From: Chrysomallon squamiferum | Taxonomy: Eukaryota > Mollusca > Gastropoda > Neomphalida > Peltospiridae | DNA: 64,000 nucleotides | Direction: 5' to 3' | Assembly (NCBI GenBank): GCA_012295275.1 | Contig: CM022670.1 | Span: 13,850,583-13,914,582 of the forward strand | Part shown: in pieces, positions 12,301 through 22,406 of the stretch | Layout: each line of letters opens with the position of its first letter | Position numbering within the stretch: the first letter of the stretch is position 1 | Position numbers and translations under genes: made by a program | Notes under the pieces: model-generated | Told to the model about the DNA's origin: nothing | The model's database searches: none | What the model saw: only the letters and a program-made list of their open reading frames with translations

Positions 12301-15300
12301 TCATCTCTCTTTTTTGTTCATTTTTGCAATTTGGGAGTTTCATTTCAGTTTTTATAGCTGTAAGGTATTAGCCAAAATAACCATATTGATTTATTACATG
12401 ACACTGCAATGGCTGAAATGTGTATCCACGGCAATAATTAGTATGAGCAGCCGAAATGGTCACAGTTTTTGTTTCATCTCTTTTTTTGTACATTTTCATG
12501 ATTTTGGAGGCTTCATTTCAGTTTTATGTTAGTTATTACTGATTTGTCTTTTATTAAATGTATGAAAAGGAATGTTTGTTTTTATTCTATTGACCTATTT
12601 CTTAACTGTCAATTTTATGGGTGACAAAACCTTGTTAATTTATTCTTCTTTCTGTTTTCCTTTTTAATCCTTTGTGGCAAACAGTCAACTGCAAAAGTCT
12701 TGAAGCTGATATTTGAAATTTTTTATGTTTTTAATTTTTTGTATTACTGCAGACTGTTTTCCCTAACCAATTTAAAGTAACATCTTAAAATATGGCAACA
12801 TGCAATAATATTTAAAGGTTATATAAGAATCCATGAGTTAGTGGCAGCGTATTTTATCTTCTGTAAACATCATTATTATTATTTTTATTTTTTAAAGTCC
12901 AGACATCAGACATTTGAGACACTAATGTTTATATAGCTGTAGCACACTTGATTTCCTTGCCTTAAGCTTTAATGTAATAGGACTGGGGCTAGTTCCTGTT
13001 TCTATTTGTATATACAATATTTCAGTTATATCACTAACGACAAGAGGTCAAGCACCACATTAGTGCTTTGATGTTATTAAAAAAAATCTCATTAAAGCTT
13101 CAGGTGTTTGTTTTTTGTTTTCTTTTTTTTAATTAAGTTGATGACAGTTCCATTTTCATTTATTTATTTATTTTAAATCTGTTTGTTTATATAGATTACT
13201 GTTATTATTATTTTTTTTTATTTTATTATTATTATTATTATTAATATTTTTATATATATATATAAATTAAATAATAAAACCTTAATTTAGTTTGTTTTAA
13301 AAACTCTATCATTTGGCTTGCTTGCAGTAAAATGCCCACCTCCTCTAAGGAACCGAGATTTTGTCACACAACGATCGTGGTTGGAAACTGGATCAGAATA
13401 TTACATCATCAACCATTCTGTAAATCATGAGGTAGGATCTATAGAAACTTTTAACAGATATTTAATCCTCTTGATTTCATTATGTCGTTAACCATTGTGG
13501 ATTCATGATAACAAAAACTATGTAATATTATGTATATAATCCATCACGATTTTAACATAAGACAGATTATACAATTATTATGTAGATCATACATTAACAT
13601 CATTTATGTAGATCTACTTATATGTATATAGTCATGTCCTACTGATAACAGGAATACTTTTGAATCACATAGGGTGTCCACTGTTTAAATAACAGAGGTA
13701 TTCATGATATACATACATATAAGCAAGATAAATATTTACTTTGTAACAGGAGTATTTTTCTGTAAATTTCATAATAATAATAATAATTTGTATATATTTG
13801 AATGCACACACATACACTGTGTGTTTATATAATAAAGTAAGATACTGAAATAATAATAATTTATTTGTTATCTTATCAGTGTTGAAAAATTTTGCTTATC
13901 AACTGTGTTTTGATTATTATTAGGCCTCTGGTTATATTTTATTTATGAAATATTTTCATAGCCAACAGGTAATAACATGTAGGTCATTGTCAGATATTTA
14001 TTATTAGTAACTGATTATTAGCAGTAACTATAGTGGACACTCTAGACATAGAAATCTTATTGCATTACTAACAGAATTGTGATTTTTGGGGTTGGGATGA
14101 TGACTGACAATAATCTTTTTCTTTTCAATATACCCATTCCTGTATGTAAATCATGTCTTAGCATAGTTTGAATTAGCAAGTGTTTCGTGGTATTTCAGCA
14201 CAAAAGTACCTGATGTTAGTATAGTGAGAAGTGAATCTTTGAATACTGGTATTAGTTGATTGTAAATTTATTTATGAATGTTGGGAATATGAATATAAAG
14301 TTAGGGTGATGGTAAAGCTCTTCTTTCTCATTCAAGTCTTGCCTTCATGTAAATCAGGAGAGATTTAGCCCTAAAAACTTTACTGAGCTCTGTCATTTTC
14401 AAACATTTTTGCAGGCATATTGTATGCATTCACATGCTTAATATTGATGCCACAAGGACATAAATACTTTAGAATTTTAAAATTTTGTTTAATGTCCAAA
14501 TGTATTGTTTTTCATCAGTGGATGATAATGTTGATCAAAATTTAAAAGTGCTGCAATTAATTACAAATAATATTGTTAGTGCAGAAATCTCAGCAAAATT
14601 TTGTTTTTGTAACTGAATTGTTTAATTATGTAAAAAAATATATGTTTATGGTCTTATGATCTTTCGAATATATTGAATTAATTATACTAATAATCAGTTC
14701 AGTTCTGTTTATTGTATGCTTGTGTGAAAACATGTATATTTATTTAATTAAATTATTATAATAATTTTACAATTTTGATTTTTATTCAGAACTGTCCACC
14801 AAAGAAAGGTTTTATCCGAGGAATTTCATTCTTTACTGGTTACTACATACAGAGGCTGGGAAACAACTCATGTCAGATGACATATGTATCACAGTCAGAC
14901 CCCAAAGGTTTGTTTTAATTAGTATTTCTTATTGTTAGAATTTAATTTTTAACAACTGAGAGAAAAAAGTACTTCTCTGATTTAACAGTTATTTCTTCTT
15001 GTTATGATTTGTTTTTAAAAACTGCAAAAAAACATTTGTATGATTGTTTTAGAATGTAATTTTTAACCACAGAAGAAACACATTTGGGTTTTTTTCATTA
15101 ATATTTCTTATTACAGGAACTTAAATGTTATAAAATGAAAATTCATATTTTTGTTAATACATAATTGGAGAAAAGCTCTGTATGAATGAATTGAATTTCT
15201 CAAAAGTACATTTTTATTTGTGTATATTCTCTTATAATCACTAGTCTTTAAATATAATGGTCCATTACCTATTTTTGATCAGTATATATCACATCACTGA

Positions 15301-18170
15301 TTAAAACTGCAATGAACTTTTGAATAAATGATAACTGGGATCTGTCATAAAGACAATAATTCCTGTGTAAAATAACAAATATGTATTTATAACACTGTGT
15401 TTCACTTAATCAGTTAAGTGTAGTAAATAATCTCTTTTTTCAATAGTGTGACATCACTACTATAATTAATTAATATTTAACATAGAAAAAGAATAGTTTA
15501 AGAAGATTTAAAAAACTCCTCTTGTTAATAATTAATTTTTAACAAGAAGAAAAAGGACACTGTATTTACAAGTTTTCTATCAATAGTTCTTATTCCTAAT
15601 ATGACAAAGAACATTTTTATTTGATGTCTTTCTTAATCAATTATTGTCATTGAAATTTAGTTTTTAACAAAATGAAAAAAACCAAAAAAAAAACCATTCA
15701 TGCTGGTTTTAATAATGATTTATCTTTAACAGAAGATAGGAAAAGTTTTTTTATTTAACATATATCAAACAATGTGACCTCTGATATTTTGACCATGATT
15801 GTAACATATTGACAACTACATCCACTACAAAGAAGAAGAAAACTCGTGGTTTTTGTCTGATATTTAGTTACAGGCTCTAGATGAATGGTAGCATATTGAT
15901 ATTGACCTGAAGCATGCTTGGTTATAGCATTAATCCTCAATAGGGGCACAAGGCTATATTCTCATCTACCTAGTACATCAGTACTTGTTAATTAAAGGCC
16001 ATGGTATGTGCTGACTTGTCTGTAGGAAACTCCATGTAACAGATCATTAAAATATGTACAGAGGAAAATAAATGTTTCACCATACTGGCGAAAATGTTAA
16101 TAACGTTGTCGTGGCTAGCATTCGTCTTAAAGATTAATTTCCATTTTCTTAAAAAATAAAACTTTTTGAAATGTATATAGAATGCCAGTAAATACTGCTT
16201 AAACTACACGGTAATGATTAATACTTAGACAGTGACATATATTTTTCAGTCTGTAATGTTAATTATTTTGTTGTAAACGTGTCACCTGTTGCACTGTATG
16301 CAGTTTGAAACAATAATAAAATATTGATTTTAATTATTATTGTTAATGTGGTTTAGACAGCAGCTTTTATTCCTTTTGTTTTTGTTTTCAGTCTAATGAT
16401 AACATACATATACAAACACACAAACACACACATGTATATAAATAGGAACAATTAAACAAACCTTAGGAAGCACATATTACTTCTCAGTAAATAGTAATCG
16501 TTCATTTCTTGTTTCTTATCAATAATATATTTTATGTCTTGTATCAAAATAGTCAATATATACAATAAAAGAAACTGAGAAAATACAAAAAATACAAACA
16601 TACTTATTTATATTATTAAAATAAAAAATTTTAACAACAAATTCCAAAAGAAAAAAAAGTTATAAAAAGATCCACCATTAAAATAGAAAATTGTCTTAAT
16701 AAATGTTTTATCTAACTCAGAACAAATGAATTAAAATTAGTGTACCCTTCCCTTCCTTTTTCTTTACTCCTTTTTTCTTTTTTCTTTCTGTTCTTTTCTA
16801 TTATATACTTTTTTAATACAAAATACAGAAAATAAAAATAAATATATATATAACATATACAGTGGTACCTCCACTTACGAGTACCCCAACTTAAGAGTTT
16901 TTTGAGTCATGAGCAGTTGCTTGGGTGATTTTGTGCTTTGAGTTGCAAGCCAAAATCCAAGTTACGAGCAATCATCAGATATACTGCCGCTAGTTGGTGC
17001 AACAAACAATAAGCATCCAGCCAGCATCTTGCATCTCATTCGTTTACTTCACATGGTTACCTCACCGCAGAACCATCTCTGTTGTGTTGTGCTCGCATTT
17101 TTGTTCATTATTTTGCCAAATTTCTTTTTTCTGACCATGGATTGTAAGAAAGTGAGTGCAAAGGACAGTGCTGAGAAGAAGAAGTGGATGATGTCTGTTG
17201 AATTAAAGCATGAAATCATAGAAAAACATGAGCGAGGTGTGCATATAGTTGGCTTGGTTAGGCAGTACAAGCGTAGTACCACACTGAAGCAGGAGTCAAT
17301 AAAGGCTGTAACACCAGCCAAAGGTGTTAAAATAATTTGTCTGAGGTCCAAGATAAATACACTTTACAAACCAATTTATTTCTTTACATTCTCTTTTAGT
17401 TTGTTTTTATACAAAATTTGTCATTTATAAATACATTTTTCTTATTTAAAAATGGGGTGGTTTTGGGAGGGCTGGAATGGATTATTTTCAGTTGGGAAAA
17501 TTAATTTGATATACGAGCAAACTGAGTTACAAGGAACAACTTAAACTCATAAGTCGAGGTACCACTTTATGTGTGTGTGTATATATAATATATATTCATT
17601 TAACTCTTTGTTTTTTAACAGGAAAGTTACCTTCATGGGCAATGAACAAACTGACACACATCATGGCACCAAAGGTAAGAGAAAAATGTTAAAAATATTT
17701 AATATTAATCTCAGAAAACATATGAAGATAACAAAATAAAAACAACTCACATATACAAGCACACCCACACACAACACACACACACACACACACACACACA
17801 CATTTTAAACATTTGTTCAAATATATATCTGTTTGTGTGGGTGTTAGTGTGCGTGTGTGTGTATGTATGAATATGAGTGTATGTATAAAATTTATCTTTA
17901 GTTATGTTACTGTCTATTTTCATGTTCTATTTTTTAATCTGCATATTTCAGGTAATAAGCCGAGTGTACAAAGCATGCAAAAAGTATCACCACTGGAAGA
18001 GCAAACACAACCCTCATTTCAAGCCCTGGCTCAACCCAGAACAGATGATGTCTAACCTGCCCCGGTTCAACCCTTCAGACATCAAAGACATGAAACTAGC
18101 CGGCTCCAGTGAATCGTTACTGGAAGACGGAGATCTCAACGAAGAGGACGTAAATGATGATGATTTATAG
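6166..18170 (+). CDS. STARD10: STARD10-like START-domain lipid transfer protein, complete, 6 exons
   Basis: Six exons (6166-6321, 9217-9364, 13328-13431, 14790-14907, 17622-17674, 17952-18170) splice in phase to 265 residues. Mammalian STARD10 is a cytosolic phosphatidylcholine/phosphatidylethanolamine carrier of about 290 residues. Nearly the whole protein is a START domain (about residues 10-225). Diagnostic blocks in order are DEDFRRLKS, VYDVLHDPEFRKTWD, DIGYYA, KCPPPLRNRDFV, RSWL, YYIINHSV, a GYYIQ strand, TYVSQSDPKG, LPSWAMNKL, MAPK, and the hallmark HFKPWLNPEQ. The C-terminal tail is acidic, ending DDDL, as in vertebrate STARD10. An in-frame TAA at 6133-6135 upstream supports the ATG at 6166. 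In vertebrates the position before KCP is Trp; here it is Leu, encoded across the exon 2/3 junction. Confidence 0.95.
6322..9216 (+). other. STARD10-like intron 1
   Basis: 2,895 bp, AT-rich, ending in a T-rich tract and TTTGCAG. I see no exon, RNA gene or transposon body in it. Confidence 0.7.
9217..9364 (+). CDS. STARD10: STARD10-like exon 2
   Basis: Starts VQALYND after TTTGCAG and contains VYDVLHDPEFRKTWD, the best-conserved START block of the STARD10/PCTP group. Ends in phase 1 after DIGYYA, donor GTGAGT. Confidence 0.95.
9486..9517. repeat. (GT)n microsatellite with one interruption
   Basis: GT dinucleotides interrupted by a single TATG, inside STARD10-like intron 2. Confidence 0.9.
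12201..12530. repeat. Two-copy diverged tandem duplication, offset 161 bp
   Basis: Copy 1 begins AAGATATTAGCCAA near 12201 and copy 2 AAGGTATTAGCCAA near 12362. Both continue with TATTGATTTATT, a TTTCATCTCT-TTTTT-GT block and a TTCATTTCAGTTTT end. Divergence is moderate. Confidence 0.7.
13328..13431 (+). CDS. STARD10: STARD10-like exon 3
   Basis: Acceptor CTTGCAG. Completes a split Leu codon, then KCPPPLRNRDFVTQRSW through YYIINHSVNHE; phase 0 out, donor GTAGGA. Confidence 0.94.
13432..14789 (+). other. STARD10-like intron 3
   Basis: 1,358 bp of AT-rich sequence with small AAT tracts. Nothing else recognised. Confidence 0.7.
14790..14907 (+). CDS. STARD10: STARD10-like exon 4
   Basis: Acceptor TATTCAG. 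Codes NCPPKKGFIRGISF, a GYYIQRLG strand and TYVSQSDPK, ending in phase 1 before GTTTGT. The SQSDPKG block matches the AQVDPKG block of vertebrate STARD10. Confidence 0.94.
16860..17567 (+). mobile_element. Internally deleted Tigger/pogo-type (Tc1/mariner superfamily) DNA transposon
   Basis: The element is 708 bp and is bounded by terminal inverted repeats. The left end is CAGTGGTACCTCCACTTACG; the right end reads AAGTGGTACCTCGACTTATG on the minus strand, with only a few mismatches. A TA dinucleotide lies immediately outside each end (16858-16859 and 17568-17569), the expected target-site duplication of the superfamily. Inside is the start of a Tigger-like transposase with the Psq/CENP-B type helix-turn-helix region, then sequence of the right end. 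Most of the transposase, including the catalytic DDE domain, is absent, so this copy cannot move on its own. It sits in a STARD10-like intron in the sense orientation. Confidence 0.88.
17137..17430 (+). pseudogene. Tigger-like transposase N-terminal fragment (HTH region)
   Basis: The frame opens with MDCKKVSAKDSAEKKK and continues with SVELKHEIIEKHERG and LVRQYKRST, the pattern of the N-terminal Psq-type helix-turn-helix of Tigger/Jerky-like transposases. AVTPAKGVKII follows, also a Tigger-like block, after what looks like a small internal loss. The frame then runs into unrelated sequence and stops at 17428-17430. No DDE catalytic domain remains. The same frame is open upstream to 17029, but the ATG at 17137 fits the family start. 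Confidence 0.8.
17622..17674 (+). CDS. STARD10: STARD10-like exon 5
   Basis: Short exon completing the Gly of DPKG, then KLPSWAMNKLTHIMAPK; phase 0 out, donor GTAAGA. Acceptor is TTTAACAG. Confidence 0.94.
17775..17802. repeat. (CA)n microsatellite
   Basis: Uninterrupted CA dinucleotides in the 277-bp STARD10-like intron 5, with a GT-rich stretch about 40 bp downstream. Confidence 0.9.
17952..18170 (+). CDS. STARD10: STARD10-like exon 6 (terminal)
   Basis: Acceptor TATTTCAG. Codes VISRVYKACKKY, HFKPWLNPEQ and an acidic tail (LLEDGDLNEEDVNDDDL), with stop TAG at 18168-18170. HFKPWL-PEQ is specific to the STARD10 branch among START proteins. Confidence 0.95.
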   Translation, partial: VISRVYKACKKYHHWKSKHNPHFKPWLNPEQMMSNLPRFNPSDIKDMKLAGSSESLLEDGDLNEEDVNDDDL

Positions 18171-18530
18171 CAACATAAACTTAGAGCATTTTGCTGTGTA
18201 TATATAACTTTGGTTATTTTACTTAAGTAGAGAAAGGGATGTAATTCTTATTTGTTTTTTTTGTTTGTTTTTCTGTTTTTTTTTTTTAATATTGAAAAAA
18301 AAAAAAAACTGAACATTTTTTTTTTAATGAAATAATTGCAGTCTATATGGCTATAGAACTTTCCATTCAACCATAGGAACCAAATTTCTATACATTTTTT
18401 GATACATTTTAATTCAGGTTTAAATTATGAATGGGATCTTTATTCAAAAACACAGTTAAATGAAAATAATCATTTGAGAACGCAACTGTAGATATAGATC
18501 ATGAACTGTTTTCATTGGTGGGTAGAGCTT

Positions 18531-18533
<3 letters not shown>

Positions 18534-18567
<34 letters not shown>
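18534..18567. repeat. A34 homopolymer
   Basis: Thirty-four consecutive A bases in the presumed STARD10-like 3' UTR or downstream flank. Confidence 0.9.
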
Positions 18568-18570
<3 letters not shown>

Positions 18571-21182
18571 ATTAGCCATCTGCAAATCCATTTACAAGTC
18601 AGTTATAAATCTGTATATATCTGTTAAATATAAAAATTTATTCTGCTACACTGTAAAAAAAAATTCTACAGTATTTTTTTTATCTAATTTATATGTGATG
18701 TCTTTAAAATAAAAAGTTTAATTTGCTATATCTAGAAAAACAACAACAACTAAATGCATGGACTTTGTCAGTGAAATGTGTCAGAAGGAGTGACCCAGTT
18801 GGGACAGATATATTTTTACATGGTCAGTTTCTTAAACACTAGGTTTGTGCAACATCTACTCATATTCTTTGTGATTGACAACAGTTCATGAAATGTTTTA
18901 TTTATTTATTTATTTATTTGTTCAAGATCTCTTCAGTTAATGTGGTTGTGTGTATACTTTTGGTTTTGTACTGAAATTGTTTTAAATATGTAGACAGCTT
19001 GCCTTTATAGTTTAAAAACAGTTTTGTCATTTTATGATTTTCTGTCTGATGAATTTTTATATACTAAAATATTAAAACTGAAAATGTTAGCAAAGTTAAA
19101 ATTGATATCAGTGATAAAAGACTAGCAAGACCTGATATTGATTATTTCATTTTTTAGCACATTTATTTTCCTTCATCAAAAGATCTTCAGAATTTTAAAT
19201 ATTAAAATTCTGTTTAATCAAATACTTTTGTTATCTGTAAAAAAAAGGCTTTTTATATTGTAGTCCCAAGAACAATTAAAACAGTTTCGAACAAATGTTT
19301 AACTTGAGTATGTAAGTTTTTGTTTTCTATTCAGACATAAAGTTATCTGCTTTTATTTGGCAGTTTTGGATGTTAAATTATTTATTTTATAATACAGAAA
19401 TTAGCTGTACAGTTTAACAGGTCTTATAATATACTCACTGAAAATGAAGTGATGTTTGTTTCTGAATTAACTGAGAACTCTCCTGGGCTGTTCTCATGTC
19501 CTAAATTAGAGATTAACAGTTGAGTGATGACTTCAACCAGTATAGAAAATATAATCATCAAAGCTGAATTTTAAGACTTGTTAAAAAAAAAAAAAAAAAT
19601 CACAATTCCTTTTAAAGAATATAACAGATAATGCTTTTAGTGATTTAGGGTGCTCTCTGTAGGTGCTAGTCATTATACATGTCTTTCACATTTCAGATTT
19701 TATTTCTGTAGATTCTGTCTCATTTTTTATTATTTATTATTTGCACATTTAACCACAGCCTTTTTTTACTGTTCTTATTTTGTTTTTGTTTTTCTCAATG
19801 TCTTGAACAAAAATCTGTTTTTTTTTTTTCATTTAATAGTCTGTATATAATTCATTACATGTAACTAAAGTTATTTTTACTGTTTTATCATGTGACCTTA
19901 TTTGCATACTAACATAATTTGTATGTACTTATGTATATGTGTGTATGTATGTATGTATGTATGTCTGACTGACTGTCAGATCTGTTTGTATCTTTTGTGT
20001 TTTAGGGTGGGTCCAATTAATTGATATCTGTCTGTTACTACTGGTATCTTTGATCAAAACCAGTATTTCTTATTCAGCCAACATACATTAACAGCCAAAT
20101 ATTTATTGATGGTCAGATTTATCTTAACCTATAAAATCATATACACACATGAATGATAACTATTTTATAACTTACAATGCTTTTAGTGAACATTCGAAAT
20201 AAAGCATACACATATAAATTTAGTTTGGGAAACATAAATTGCAAAAAGATTTTTGTTATTTATTATTTTTGTTAATTATTTATTTATTCAAAATAATACT
20301 AAAAAAAAAATAAAAGAAACAAAAAGAAAAATACTATACTGCAGAATTGGGTTTGATGTTAAATATTTTTTGTATATATCTGTAAATAATTCTTAGAACA
20401 TGTTTGATTTTTAGCATTATTTTTATCTGACTGATGTGAAGATAATAATGTACAGATTTAATTACAAAACTCTGGTGTGTGTAAGAAACATAAAGCTACT
20501 TGTCATGTTTTGTTTGCAATACTGTGTCACTTTAGCTTAATTAAATATGTTGTTGTTTTTTTTGTGTGTTTTTTTTACTCAGCTTTAAATATGAAGCATT
20601 AAAATATTATAGAGAAATAATTTTAATTTATCTTCTTTTTATTATTATTTTTGCATTTCATAATTTAGGTATGTCTTGTAGTCCTGGTGTTCAGTTAAGA
20701 GTTTATATATATATATATTTTTAATTTCAGAGAAATATACAAATTAGAAATAATAATTGTTAGTTTCTTGGGGGTAAGTGTGTTGAAAACATTTGCTTTC
20801 ATACAGATGAAAAAGATGTGTTGGAATCATTTAGTGATTAGGACAATAAAAAAAATATTTTAAAATTTTTATTTTGATTTATACTTTGAATTGTTACCAA
20901 TAGTATTGACTTTCTTGAAGGGTCTTCTATATTAACACTTGCCATTAAAAATATTTAAAAAAAATCTAATCACCCTATGCAGAGGCTTTTCTTGTAGTTA
21001 GATTTTCCACAGACTTTTTGTGATATTTTCAGTGCATATATACATATATATATATATAGATAGAGATATATAGATATGATTTTACCTTTATTATTTTAAG
21101 AGCTTTTTTTTTATAATCTGATATTTATTTATTAGTATTTTGTTTTCTTGTTAGTATTATTACCAGTCAAAATTTTATTACC

Positions 21183-21183
<1 letters not shown>

Positions 21184-21218
<35 letters not shown>

Positions 21219-21243
21219 GCATCATCATCATCATCATTATTAT
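21184..21243. repeat. (ATT)n-(CAT)n compound microsatellite
   Basis: A run of TTA/ATT triplets changing to CAT triplets near 21219. Confidence 0.9.
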
Positions 21244-21743
21244 TAAATAAACTTTTTTTATCACATTAAAAAGTTAATATTTTAGAATATATTTTTAAAG
21301 CATGTTACTGAGACCAGCTGTACTACTAAAATTTAATATTCGGGTAAATTGATCAAAAAACCAAATCTTTAGAAAATATTGAATTATGTTGTAAATATAT
21401 AGATTTTTTAAAAGTCTGCTAAAGGTCACAAATCTTAGTACATTTTTATGTGTCCCTGTATAAACACTGTCACTGCTGACATGAATATGGGGTGAGATTT
21501 GCCTTAACTCTGAATGGGTAATAAGAATGAACATTTGTATTGCCTCTTATGTAGAGTTAATTGAAATCTAGCATCATATGTATGTTCAACATATATTTTT
21601 GTGTATGTTTGTGTGTACATAAGCATTTGTATGTATGTGTGTCTGTACATATGTGCATTTGTGTCTATATGTGTCTGTACTTAATTATATGCATTTAATT
21701 GTATATCTGTGGGTACATATATATACAACTGTGTATATGTTTC

Positions 21744-21779
<36 letters not shown>

Positions 21780-22080
21780 TGTATTGTTCTTTTATTTTTA
21801 AACTTTATTAGAATTTATTTGTTTATTAGTCATAGTTTTAAATGTACTATATATTGTTTTGCACTTTGAAGTATAGATTGATTTTCATTTTGTCAGAATT
21901 TGCTTTAAATCATTAAGCTGATGTATTACACAGATAATTAAATTTTCCAAAGCAGACTGAATTACTCTTCAAATAATTATAATTTTTGAGATTATTAACT
22001 AAAAAATTATAATTTAATGTTTTGAATGTAAACAGTACTTATTATTTAGTTATTTTACTCAAAATGCTCTTGCAAAATAA

Positions 22081-22297
22081 TGGTGCCATTATAAAATGAT
22101 ATCTAACTGCAAAACTGTCATATTAATTTAATACTTGATTTCAAAATAAAGGTGCCATTACAAAATTATATCAAACTGCAAAACAGTTGTATTAATTTAT
22201 TACTTGATTTCAGAATAAAGCTGCCATTACAAAATTATATCTAACTGCAAAAGAGCTATATTAATTTAATTCTTAATTTCAAAATAATGGTGCCCTT
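22081..22297. repeat. Minisatellite, period 69 bp, about 3.1 copies
   Basis: The word GGTGCCATTAxAAAATxATAT starts near 22082, 22151, 22220 and 22289, exactly 69 bp apart. The copies share TCTAACTGCAAAA, ATTAATTTA and TTGATTTCA-AATAA blocks. Weaker related words (GGTGCCATTGTGATAA, AATGGTGGCC, TTGGTGCCA) recur to about 22690, so the array was probably longer. Confidence 0.8.
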
Positions 22298-22318
22298 TAC
22301 AGCCAGGTTTTGTTAATT

Positions 22319-22406
22319 ACCCAACTAGCACATTTAACAGGTCCAAAGGTGGCCCTCATCTGAACCAGAAGACCATATTTGGACCTGATACATTTTATAG
22401 CTGGGT
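22319..22406. repeat. Imperfect inverted repeat, 29-bp arms
   Basis: The left arm (22319-22347) starts ACCCAACTAG and ends CAGGTCCAAA. The right arm (22378-22406) is its reverse complement at 23 of 29 positions, with both outer ACCCA and inner CAGGTCCAAA exact. The 30-base loop could form a hairpin. It could be a tiny MITE or a fold within the decaying array. Confidence 0.65.

Larger units (their letters stand above)
9365..13327 (+). other. STARD10-like intron 2
   Basis: 3,963 bp. Contains a GT-repeat at 9486-9517, a diverged 161-bp tandem duplication (about 12201-12530) and ATT/TA tracts near 13190-13265. No coding exon recognised; the ORFs near 10982 and 12272 resemble no family I know. 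Confidence 0.65.
14908..17621 (+). other. STARD10-like intron 4 (carries a Tigger remnant)
   Basis: 2,714 bp. Short diverged words of the type TTTAATTTTTAACA-A-GAA-AAA recur near 14938, 15054, 15530, 15655 and 15725, suggesting a badly decayed repeat. The 3' part holds the Tigger/pogo remnant described separately. Confidence 0.65.

Noticed and set aside
21184-21243. Possible CRISPR-like regular repeat
   Set aside because: Simple trinucleotide repeat without spacers; the genome is eukaryotic.
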